Assembly: GCF_008124785.1 (NCBI RefSeq)
Contig: NZ_VNHU01000003.1
Location: 62,001-126,000 of the forward strand
DNA: 64,000 nt
Direction of reading: 5' to 3'
Source: Aquimarina intermedia
Lineage (GTDB): Bacteria; Bacteroidota; Bacteroidia; Flavobacteriales; Flavobacteriaceae
Both the position numbers and the translations under genes were made by a program. The notes beneath the pieces were generated by a model, which saw nothing but the letters and a program-made list of their open reading frames with translations, did no database searches and was not told the origin of the DNA. This document shows, piece after piece, positions 9,023-16,173 of this stretch (its first letter is position 1; each line of letters opens with the position of its first letter).

Positions 9023-10099
9023 TTGATAAAAAACATCCAGAAACCATTCATTATTGTATTCTTAATTATTTCAGCATTAAGTTGCAATCAAAATAAATCA
9101 GTCGAAAAGAAAAAAACTTCCGAAATCGTTGAGCGATATGCTAAGGAGTTTTTGGAGAATGATAAAATTCATTCAGTGTCAATAGCACTTTTTCAAAATA
9201 AACAAGAGTATACTTTTCACTTTGGAGAACAAAATCCAAACAAGAACAATCCACCAACGGATTCAACATTATACGAAATAGCTTCTGTAACAAAAACATT
9301 TTTGGGTACAATGGTTGCCAAGGCAGTAATCAATGAAAAAATATCGCTTGAAGATAATATTCGAGATTATTTACCACAGGAATATCCTAATTTCGAATAC
9401 CAAGGAGAAGCAATCACTATAAAAGATATTATTACACATACAGGTGGTTTCCCAAATTTCCCACCTTCAATGGATACCAAAGAGGCCTTTTGGAATGGAC
9501 TGCATCAGATAAAAATTAGTTCAAATCCAGGATCAGAATTTAGCTACTCGAATACTGCACCTGAAATAACTGCATATATTCTTGAAAAAGCTTATGACAT
9601 TCCTTATCAGCAACTCGTTCAGAAATTTATCTTTGAACCTAACGGAATGACGCATACCAAATTTGAAATTAACCAAAAGGATAAAGCTTTATTGATACAG
9701 GGTTACAACGGAGATAGAGAACCACAAGAACATTTTCAAAACAACTTATGGGGCGGAATTGCAGGAATTCATTCAAACACAGCGGATTTAATAAAATACA
9801 TAAAATATCACTTAAACGAATCAATACCTGAGGTCAAGGAATCTCATAAGAACTTTTTCAGTACTCAATATGACTTTGACATTGGATATCACTGGAATAT
9901 CATTGAAACCAATAATGAAATTTGTTACCGACATCATGGCGGTATCTGGGGAATGCAGAATTGGATTATGATTTTTCCAGAAACTAACATAGGAATTGCT
10001 GTCTTGACAAACACAAGTTTTGAAGGTGGAGTTTTATCAGAAGGTATAGATGATATGCTTGAGAAGTTAGCTCTGAACATTAAAAAAGATATTGAATAA
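9023..10099 (+). CDS. beta-lactamase-fold serine hydrolase, lipoprotein
   Basis: The 358-residue protein begins at a TTG and has a signal peptide with lipobox (ISALSC, Cys21). It carries the three hallmarks of the class C beta-lactamase/DD-peptidase family: SxxK at Ser88-Lys91 (SVTK), YxN at Tyr175-Asn177 (YSN), and HxG at His305-Gly307 (HHGG). Such proteins include esterases, peptidases and rarely true beta-lactamases, so a resistance role cannot be assumed. It is the only gene in its segment between repeats R1 and R2, and the start lies about 25 bases from the left boundary. Confidence 0.85.
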   Translation: MIKNIQKPFIIVFLIISALSCNQNKSVEKKKTSEIVERYAKEFLENDKIHSVSIALFQNKQEYTFHFGEQNPNKNNPPTDSTLYEIASVTKTFLGTMVAKAVINEKISLEDNIRDYLPQEYPNFEYQGEAITIKDIITHTGGFPNFPPSMDTKEAFWNGLHQIKISSNPGSEFSYSNTAPEITAYILEKAYDIPYQQLVQKFIFEPNGMTHTKFEINQKDKALLIQGYNGDREPQEHFQNNLWGGIAGIHSNTADLIKYIKYHLNESIPEVKESHKNFFSTQYDFDIGYHWNIIETNNEICYRHHGGIWGMQNWIMIFPETNIGIAVLTNTSFEGGVLSEGIDDMLEKLALNIKKDIE

Positions 10100-10114
10100 C
10101 TGCATACAACAACA

Positions 10115-10843
10115 GTAACCGTTGCACAAGCCCTCGAAAAGATAAAATCGGTATAAAATCTTGGTCTAAGCGCTGGTTTTTTAAAACAATATACTAATAA
10201 CTACTGCAATACAAATTGCTCTAGACGCTTTATTTCAGGTCTTAGGTGGCATTCTAATCGAAAAAGAAGTGTTAAAAACACTCCCGCTTTGTCGTTTCCC
10301 GATATATTTAGTGAGCAACCTAAAAAAAGCTGCTCCATTCCCTAGATAGGGAAAGGTGGCCAAGCAACGCGCGGTCGGAAAGGGTAGTGAATACCTAATA
10401 CTTAAGGACTAAATAATAAATGTAAAATTGTAAAGGCTAAAAGTAACAGTATCTATTTTAAGACTAGACTTTTACCGCCCGCCTTAAAGACTTGTCAGGC
10501 GGCTTGATTTATGTCATCCCGAGCGGAGTCGAGGGGTTGGGCGATGCAAAAAAGATAGGTTCATACTGAATCCTAAATATCTAATGCATAATATTGAATA
10601 CTGAAGGACTAAATAATAAATGTAAAATTGTAAAGGTTACATGTAAAAGTGTCCTGTTTTCTATCCTCCTGTTTCTTGCCTCCCTTCTATCAACTTTTGC
10701 CTTCTACCTCATGCCTTTAGTATGGTAATAGTTTATTTAAAATAAAATCTGTAGCTTAGTGACATTAAAACCCACTACGTATCTTGAGAGTAGTGATTAT
10801 ATAAAAGAAAGTAGTTACTAAAAGTAACTGTATAACATTGTTG
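10115..10843. repeat. long spacer repeat R2 (729 bp)
   Basis: This has the same start (GTAACCGTTGCACAAG) and end (ATAACATTGTTG) as R1 and R3. It keeps the CTACTGCAATACAAATTGCT block, the TTCCCTAGATAGGGAAA hairpin, the CCGCC/GGCGG hairpin and the CATCCCGAGCGGAGTCGAGG phrase. The middle is arranged differently: the GAATACCTAATACTTAAGGA block occurs twice and the AAAGCGAATAAAG block of R1/R3 is missing. It behaves as a mosaic of sub-blocks. Confidence 0.85.
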
Positions 10844-10849
10844 CCTAAC
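10841..10849. repeat. left inverted-repeat boundary of segment 3
   Basis: TTGCCTAAC is the exact reverse complement of GTTAGGCAA at 11541-11549. The first three bases overlap the fixed end of R2. GCCTAAC and GTTAGGC match the RYYYAAC and GTTRRRY core-site patterns of integron recombination sites, but in the outward orientation relative to a normal attC. Confidence 0.5.
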
Positions 10850-10851
10850 AT

Positions 10852-11565
10852 TTGATAGAAAAGTACGAACTAAATAACAAACTATTAAAAGGACTGCTAA
10901 AAGATAATTTTTGGATGGTTATCTTTATGATAGTAGTAGGTCCTATATATTGGAAACTGAGGAACGGAACTGAATTTATTCTTGACGAACAATTATTATG
11001 GATTTTTATAGGAGTTATAGCAGTAATGAATATTCCATCGATTTTAATTTATCTTAATTATTATCTTCAAAATAGAAAAACAAAATTTACTTTAGATACA
11101 GAATTAAAAAGAATATCCATCACGCATAATGGAATCACAAAGCAGTATGGAAATGACGAAATTGAAAAGTCTACCTATCATCTAGCTATATATTATAAAA
11201 ATGCAATAGACCGCGCAGGAAGAATGCCTATGATGATTTCAGATTTTGGGTACTGGGATTTACAGTTTAAGAATGGGGACAGATATTATATGACAAATAT
11301 CTTGCACAATTTTATTCACGATACTCCCAAAGTTTACAATACTAAATATAGATTTCGATTCTTTCCATTCATTATTAAAGCTGACCCTAAAGAGGCTTTA
11401 AAATTAAAAGAACAAAGAGAGAAGACACAAACAGAAAAGTTTGTTAAACAGTTTAAAAATAAAACGGATACTCAACTAAATGAAATTTTAAAAAATGAAA
11501 GGAAATATCAAAGAGAAGCTGTTGAAGCGGCTCGAATATTGTTAGGCAAAAAAAACGTTGGGTAA
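10852..11565 (+). CDS. two-helix membrane protein with cytoplasmic tail, unknown function
   Basis: The 237-residue product starts at TTG, three bases after the left inverted repeat. It has two hydrophobic segments (about 21-36 and 50-68), a mostly beta middle part, and a basic, coiled-coil-like C-terminal tail (residues about 175-232) rich in Lys, Glu and Gln. No family was recognised. There is essentially no leader inside the segment, so transcription must come from the preceding repeat. Its last codons run through the right inverted repeat (GTTAGGCAA, encoding LLGK). Confidence 0.65.
   Translation: MIEKYELNNKLLKGLLKDNFWMVIFMIVVGPIYWKLRNGTEFILDEQLLWIFIGVIAVMNIPSILIYLNYYLQNRKTKFTLDTELKRISITHNGITKQYGNDEIEKSTYHLAIYYKNAIDRAGRMPMMISDFGYWDLQFKNGDRYYMTNILHNFIHDTPKVYNTKYRFRFFPFIIKADPKEALKLKEQREKTQTEKFVKQFKNKTDTQLNEILKNERKYQREAVEAARILLGKKNVG
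11541..11549. repeat. right inverted-repeat boundary of segment 3
   Basis: GTTAGGCAA is the exact reverse complement of TTGCCTAAC at 10841-10849. It lies inside the final codons of the membrane-protein gene and about 20 bases before repeat R3. Confidence 0.5.
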
Positions 11566-11570
11566 CATTA

Positions 11571-12086
11571 GTAACCGTTGCACAAGCCCTTTAAAAAGAT
11601 AAAGTCGATATAAAATCTTGAGTCTTAACGCTAGTTTTCTAAAACAGTATACTAAATAACTACTGCAATACAAATTGCTTTAAACGCATTATTTCAGGCC
11701 TTAGAAGGTATTCTAATAGAAAATATAGATTAAAACACTCCCGCTTTGTCGTTTCCCGATATATTTAGTGAGCAACCTAAAAGCTGCTCCTTTCCCTAGA
11801 CAGGGAAAGGTGGCCAAGCAACGCGCGGTCGGAAAGGGTAGAAAGCGAATAAAGAATTTTGACTGTTAAATTCTAAACATAATAGTTTCCTGTTTCCATC
11901 TATCCTGTTTCTTGTCTCCCTTCAATAAACTTTTGCCTCGTGCCTCGTGCCTAAGATTAGCTTATCTAAAATAAAATCTGTAGCTTAGTACCACTTAAAA
12001 CCCACTACCAACCCCACTTCGTATCTTAAGGGTAGTGATTGTAAAAGAGAAATATAGTTGCCTTTGGTAATCATATAACATTGTTG
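11571..12086. repeat. long spacer repeat R3 (516 bp)
   Basis: This has the same ends as R1 and R2 and follows R1 closely except for one internal deletion of about 206 bases. The deletion joins the first AATAAACTTTTGCC of R1 directly to CTCGTGCCTCGTGCC, as expected from recombination between the two GTTTCTTGTCTCCCTTC direct repeats present in R1. The internal hairpin (CCTTTCCCTAGACAGGGAAAGG with one loop-side change) is kept. Confidence 0.85.
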
Positions 12087-12092
12087 TAGCAA
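12084..12092. repeat. left inverted-repeat boundary of segment 4
   Basis: TTGTAGCAA is the exact reverse complement of TTGCTACAA at 12461-12469; the two enclose one gene. Its first three bases are the last bases of repeat R3. Confidence 0.5.
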
Positions 12093-12110
12093 ATTAAATT
12101 AATCTCCTAA

Positions 12111-12455
12111 ATGAGAAAATGGTTAATCAAACAAATGGAAAAGTTTGGTTTGGATGGTTCCAACCTGAAAACTAAAGCGGAATTAAATGGTCGAATTTTA
12201 GAATATGGAGAATCTGAGAAAATCCAATTTCCTATTAAATTGAACGAAGATCAAATGTGGACGGTAAAAAAATGGAATTTCAATACTGGACAAATAGTAG
12301 AACCTGGAGACATTATCGGAATTATTGAAAGTGAAAAACAGCGGTGGGAATTTGAAAGCTATTTGGGTGGAAAACTGGAATATACTTATCCAATTGGAAA
12401 AGAAATCATAAACGGAACTGTTTTAGCGGAGATAAAATGTGTGGAAAATAAATAA
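12111..12455 (+). CDS. stand-alone lipoyl/biotinyl-like domain protein
   Basis: The 114-residue protein has a C-terminal half (about 45-112) that reads like a lipoyl/biotinyl hammerhead domain. WNFNTGQIVEPGDIIGIIES matches the usual x-V-x-x-G-D-x-I-x-x-I-E-S/T pattern, and the next residues EKQRWEFES place Lys76 at the turn where the cofactor lysine sits. The second half (GGKLEYTYPIGKEIINGTVL) matches the rest of the fold. No partner enzyme is nearby. Whether Lys76 is modified is unknown. It is the only gene in the last segment of the array. Confidence 0.6.
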   Translation: MRKWLIKQMEKFGLDGSNLKTKAELNGRILEYGESEKIQFPIKLNEDQMWTVKKWNFNTGQIVEPGDIIGIIESEKQRWEFESYLGGKLEYTYPIGKEIINGTVLAEIKCVENK

Positions 12456-12460
12456 AAAAC

Positions 12461-12469
12461 TTGCTACAA
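12461..12469. repeat. right inverted-repeat boundary of segment 4
   Basis: TTGCTACAA pairs with TTGTAGCAA at 12084-12092. No spacer repeat follows, so this is taken as the right end of the array. Confidence 0.5.
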
Positions 12470-12742
12470 AAACTAAGCATTCATGTGGTTGGTACGATCG
12501 AGCACGAATACCTTGTTGACTCAACCGTTTGCTAGCCTTTCATATGGGACTTGGAAAGTTCTTTTTTAACAATGTATTTTTAGTTTTTTTTATGAGAGAC
12601 ATCTCAGAAATAAACAACAATCGACAAGGTTAGAAACTAATTTAGTGTAAACCCTATTATTTAACTTGTGTAAAGGATGTCCCTTAACGAACATTATATG
12701 AAATTAATAATTGATGTGAATGATGAGCCAAATGCTCCTGAA
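12470..12742. other. gene-poor spacer right of the array
   Basis: There is no substantial frame here. The only open stretch is a 19-codon frame at 12698-12757 (MKLIIDVNDEPNAPELELE), which could be a gene remnant but has no independent support. Confidence 0.5.
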
Positions 12743-12770
12743 TTGGAACTGGAATAAATTGTTAACTTTG
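12743..12770 (+). promoter_or_regulatory. strong Bacteroidota-type promoter
   Basis: TTG at 12743-12745 is followed after 17 bases by TAACTTTG at 12763-12770. This fits the TTG...TAnnTTTG consensus and lies 22 bases before the ATG at 12793. It should drive the two-gene unit 12793-14307. Confidence 0.65.
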
Positions 12771-12792
12771 ATTAAACCAAAACAAATGCAAC

Positions 12793-13836
12793 ATGGGACT
12801 TGAACTCGACATCGAACGGATAGAGGGCATTGGGGAAGTATATGCTCAAGCCTTAAAAGAAAACTTCATTCATACGATAAGAGACTTGCTCTTCTATCAG
12901 CCTGCGGCAATCCAACGTATGGTTGGAAACAACGCGACCATAGATGAAGCGTCATCATGGCGCGCTATGGCAGTTCTGATCCAAGTGAATGAGCTTACTC
13001 CTCAGTACGCTGAAGCATTGGTAAGAAGGAACGTTTCTACAATTGAGAACGTATCAAATAAAAAATTGGGGGAGTTAGAAACACTTTTCAGCGAAGCAGA
13101 AAGCGAACGTCTCATTCCTGCCGTGCCAACCTCAGCTGAGATAACAGAGATGATAAGCGATGCTGTCAAGTTAGAACATACCGGGTCCTATTTTGGAATT
13201 CTATCAAATAGTGACCTTGAGCCTATTGAGAATGCTACCCTCCGACTTGGAAATCGATCGGCGATGACCGATAAGTACGGTCGGTTCATGATCAACAAAA
13301 TTCCTTTAGGACATAACTCTTCTATTTACACGTTTCACGATGATTATGACAACTATGTGATTCAGAACCCTAGTTTGAAGCTAGATCAGGAAGTTTTCGC
13401 TGTTCATCAAGTAACGGTAGATGACTTGGAAGTCGCAAGAGAGCTGGACGAATACTATGGAGATGTGTTACCATATCAATCGCGCCCAGCTTTTACAACA
13501 AAACACCATACTCAAGAACAAATCAGAGCGTATGACATATTTTTTATTCAAGACTTTTACGATGACGGAGAGACTGTCAAGCTAGGGTCTGTTAATAAGG
13601 CCTTTATAGATGGAAAAATTGTAGTACGGACCTATAGAGTGGCTTTATCGGAAATTCCTGATGGCGTTGAACGGCTAGACTACCTGACTAGAAACAGCTC
13701 TACTTTTGCAGTTGCCCCGAAGGACTATTATGGATTATTGTCTGCTTGGAGATCGTTGATGAAGCAAGAAAAGGACGGTTTATCTCCTAGTTCGCCTGAA
13801 GAAGCAAAAGCCCAGTTCCTGAAACTCATCTCATAA
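12793..13836 (+). CDS. helix-hairpin-helix protein with carboxypeptidase-regulatory-like domain
   Basis: The 347-residue protein opens with a DUF4332-like helix-hairpin-helix segment (IERIEGIGEVYAQALKEN, residues 8-25), and a second, more degenerate copy follows around 60-100. Residues about 135-205 (YFGILSNSDLEPIENATLRL, then DKYGRFMINKIPLG) look like a carboxypeptidase-D regulatory/Ig-like fold. The C-terminal 140 residues match nothing I recognise. There is no signal peptide or membrane segment. It has its own promoter and is followed after 12 bases by a Cys/His-rich gene, so the two probably act together. The function is unknown. Confidence 0.6.
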   Translation: MGLELDIERIEGIGEVYAQALKENFIHTIRDLLFYQPAAIQRMVGNNATIDEASSWRAMAVLIQVNELTPQYAEALVRRNVSTIENVSNKKLGELETLFSEAESERLIPAVPTSAEITEMISDAVKLEHTGSYFGILSNSDLEPIENATLRLGNRSAMTDKYGRFMINKIPLGHNSSIYTFHDDYDNYVIQNPSLKLDQEVFAVHQVTVDDLEVARELDEYYGDVLPYQSRPAFTTKHHTQEQIRAYDIFFIQDFYDDGETVKLGSVNKAFIDGKIVVRTYRVALSEIPDGVERLDYLTRNSSTFAVAPKDYYGLLSAWRSLMKQEKDGLSPSSPEEAKAQFLKLIS

Positions 13837-13848
13837 AAACACTGCACT

Positions 13849-14307
13849 ATGAAAAAATATAAATATGTAAGTACTGGTTCAGATGAACTATGCAACGGCA
13901 TGGCCGGAACGTATGATTACGAACCACCTCGACCACATGGCAATTGTCATTGCACTATTGCTATGGTTGATAGTGATGATAACAAAAACGACCATCGCGA
14001 TGGCGAATCCAATGATGAAGACTGCTTTTCAATTACTACTTCTCCCCCCTCCGAACCGAGCAGAGAGGAAGGTTATGATAGCGCATACAATATGGACTAT
14101 CAGATAGATTGCTATGACCACAATGGCAATGTCGTCAATGGCACAAGTGGAACTAAGAGTTTTTCTTACAACTCTGAACCAGGAGGTGACGCTGTCGCTG
14201 AATTCTATGCTTGGAAGCAGGACATGTTAGATGAAATCAGACAAGAAGCAGAAGACCTTTGTGATGACTGCAATCCTCCAGAGGAGCAGCCACCGCGGGT
14301 TAGCTAA
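13849..14307 (+). CDS. acidic Cys/His-rich small protein
   Basis: The 152-residue protein has an N-terminal cluster ELCNGMAGTYDYEPPRPHGN then CHC (Cys15, His30, Cys33, His34, Cys35) and a C-terminal CDDC pair (Cys138, Cys141). Asp/Glu-rich low-complexity sequence lies between. The N-terminal pattern resembles the C-x(n)-P-x-HPNCRC end of phage Mu gpF-like head proteins and of some self-processing modules, but that is only a motif resemblance. Metal binding is plausible. It is co-directional and 12 bases from the preceding helix-hairpin-helix gene. An overlapping plus-strand frame is a shadow. Confidence 0.55.
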   Translation: MKKYKYVSTGSDELCNGMAGTYDYEPPRPHGNCHCTIAMVDSDDNKNDHRDGESNDEDCFSITTSPPSEPSREEGYDSAYNMDYQIDCYDHNGNVVNGTSGTKSFSYNSEPGGDAVAEFYAWKQDMLDEIRQEAEDLCDDCNPPEEQPPRVS

Positions 14308-14827
14308 AAAAAATAGCTTCTATTTTCTAATAGCTCACCGAACTATTAATTAATGGATTCGCAGGAACATTTCATCTTTTACATTTATGATGATACAATT
14401 GAGTTTGTGGCAAGTAAATTTTTAATTGGGCTTAAATAAAAAATAAATAAAAACGGTACGCAATAACTTAAGTATATGGCGTGTCGACAGGCTAGCACTA
14501 TATAATTTGTTGACTGATCCGGGGTTTGGTAATAAGAGTGAATTCGAGAGGTTTACTATATCCTTTATAAGCAAGAAAACTGTTATTATACCACTTGAGC
14601 ACTTCTTTATGTCGTAAGCATACACTTCAAAAGAGGCCTTATAAAAACGTTTTCTGGAAAAAAGGGGTTAAGATACCAATATCGTTACGTAAGAGTATTT
14701 GGTAGAATTATTGTCTTATTATAGAATTGTTTCCGGGAAGACTAATTTTTGCAAAGTCTTATCATCGCTTAACATTTAGTTATATCATATTCTTGATAAT
14801 TTTAGTTTTCTAAAAAATGATCACGAA
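14308..14827. other. gene-poor region with possible gene remnants
   Basis: About 520 bases hold no intact gene. A 28-codon plus-strand frame lies at 14353-14439 (MDSQEHFIFYIYDDTIEFVA...) and looks like a stub. A possible transposase tail lies on the minus strand at 14498-14626. No terminator hairpin was found. Confidence 0.5.
14498..14626 (-). pseudogene. possible IS3-type transposase C-terminal remnant
   Basis: A 42-codon minus-strand frame without a start reads ...HKEVLKWYNNSFLAYKGYSK followed by PLEFTL. The spacing of YNN...KGxSxPxEF resembles the C-terminal end of IS3-family integrase-core transposases (YNN-x-R...L-x-G-x-S-P-x-E-F). The rest of the element is missing and no inverted repeats were identified, so this is only a suggestion. 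Confidence 0.25.
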
Positions 14828-15676
14828 ATGGCAAAACCAGAAAAATTTCCGACACAATCTCAGACATTACCGGGACAGGAATCTAAGATGAAACCGCAAC
14901 CTGAGATTATACGATCCAATTATAAAGGGAGTAACAAACTTGAGGATAAGGTAGCACTCATAACAGGAGGAGATAGTGGTATTGGACGAAGTATCGCAGT
15001 GCATTATGCAAGAGAAGGTGCCGATGTAGCTATTGTATACTTAGCTGAAGATAAAGATGCCTTGCAAACTAAGCAATTGGTTGAAAAAGAGGGTAGAAGA
15101 TGCCTTATTATTTCCGGTGACCTGAAACAAGCATCTTTTTGCAAGGAAGTTATTGACAACTCTATCGCTACATTTGGTAAACTTAATATTATCGTAAATA
15201 ATGCAGCTGTTCAGTTTCCTAAAGGTAAAGTTGAAGCTATAGAGTTTACGGATTTTAAGAAAACTTTTGAAACTAACATCTATCCTTACTTTAATATAGT
15301 TCAGGCAGGTTTACCTCATTTAAGCAAAGGAGATGTGATTATTAATACCAGTTCGGTTACCGCGTATAGAGGTAGTGAACATTTGTTAGATTATTCGTCC
15401 ACAAAAGGTGCAATAGTAACTTTTACCAGATCATTGAGTAAAATGCTAGCAGAAAAAGATATACGAGTAAATGGGGTCGCTCCGGGACCTATTTGGACAC
15501 CTTTAATACCCGCAACCTTTGATGATATTGAGGATTTTGGTCAGGATACTCCGTTAGGAAGAGCTGGACAGCCAAGTGAGGTAGGACCGGCGTACGTTTT
15601 CTTGGCAAGTGAGGACAGTAGCTATATTACAGGACAATTTATTCATGTCAATGGAGGTGAAGTAGTAGGAGCTTAA
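14828..15676 (+). CDS. SDR-family oxidoreductase (general-stress type)
   Basis: The 282-residue NAD(P)-dependent dehydrogenase has a polar N-terminal extension of about 40 residues. A Rossmann fold follows with TGGDSGIG (46-53), NNAA (about 124-127), the catalytic Ser near 175, and YSSTK (Tyr189, Lys193). The extension and the DSGIG variant are typical of the Gsp39/YghA-like SDRs linked to stress in other bacteria. The substrate cannot be read from sequence. It ends 57 bases before an MgtC-like gene on the same strand. Confidence 0.85.
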   Translation: MAKPEKFPTQSQTLPGQESKMKPQPEIIRSNYKGSNKLEDKVALITGGDSGIGRSIAVHYAREGADVAIVYLAEDKDALQTKQLVEKEGRRCLIISGDLKQASFCKEVIDNSIATFGKLNIIVNNAAVQFPKGKVEAIEFTDFKKTFETNIYPYFNIVQAGLPHLSKGDVIINTSSVTAYRGSEHLLDYSSTKGAIVTFTRSLSKMLAEKDIRVNGVAPGPIWTPLIPATFDDIEDFGQDTPLGRAGQPSEVGPAYVFLASEDSSYITGQFIHVNGGEVVGA

Positions 15677-15732
15677 AATGCTCGTGTCAATGTTAATTGA
15701 TACAAGTATTCTTTAAAAAACTAAAATAAGGA

Positions 15733-16164
15733 ATGGAATTTTTAGATACTGATACACTTTTATTTGGAACCAAGGTTATTGTAGCCCTTTTTGCAGGTCT
15801 TTTAATTGGACTGGAGCGAGAGTATAAAGGAAAGAGTGCGGGATTAAAAACGAATATGTTGGTTGCTATAGGAGCAGCGGTCTTTGTAAGCACTTCGTTA
15901 CAATTCAGATATGAGGATGGCGTGGACGTAACACGTGTTTTGGGTCAGGTAGTCGTAGGTATCGGTTTTTTGGGAGCTGGTGTAATTGTACAGAAAGGAG
16001 ATAAAATAAAAGGTTTAACGACCGCAGCTACGATATGGTGTAGTGCAGCTGCAGGCTGTTTGGCTGGAACGGAAATGTATAGTGAGCTTCTTTTGTTAAC
16101 GCTGCTGGTTGTTTTTATAAATATTGTTTTTGGTTATGTGGATGCTAGAATTGGTAAGGGGTAG
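15733..16164 (+). CDS. MgtC/SapB-family membrane protein
   Basis: The 143-residue inner-membrane protein has four hydrophobic segments and the family signature GLEREYKGKSAGLKTNMLVA (residues about 27-46), followed by the FLGAGVI and GLTTAATIW stretches. It corresponds to the short membrane domain of MgtC without the C-terminal ACT-like domain. Family members are linked to magnesium and acid stress and to ATP-synthase modulation in other bacteria; the role here is not shown. It ends 9 bases from the convergent sensor gene. Confidence 0.88.
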   Translation: MEFLDTDTLLFGTKVIVALFAGLLIGLEREYKGKSAGLKTNMLVAIGAAVFVSTSLQFRYEDGVDVTRVLGQVVVGIGFLGAGVIVQKGDKIKGLTTAATIWCSAAAGCLAGTEMYSELLLLTLLVVFINIVFGYVDARIGKG

Positions 16165-16173
16165 GGCTAAAAG

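Larger units (their letters stand above)
6651..12469. mobile_element. putative gene-cassette array with long spacer repeats
   Basis: Gene segments at 7202-8273, 8992-10112, 10841-11549 and 12084-12469 are separated by near-identical 516-729 bp repeats. Each complete repeat begins GTAACCGTTGCACAAG and ends ATAACATTGTTG, and gene content changes abruptly at those ends. Three gene segments are bounded by short inverted repeats (TTGTTAG/CTAACAA, TTGCCTAAC/GTTAGGCAA and TTGTAGCAA/TTGCTACAA). No integrase or transposase gene is present, so any recombinase would have to act in trans. The cassette reading is an inference from architecture. Confidence 0.45.

Noticed and set aside
14422..14625. 67-codon minus-strand frame
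   Set aside because: It is out of frame with the possible transposase remnant and has no family features.
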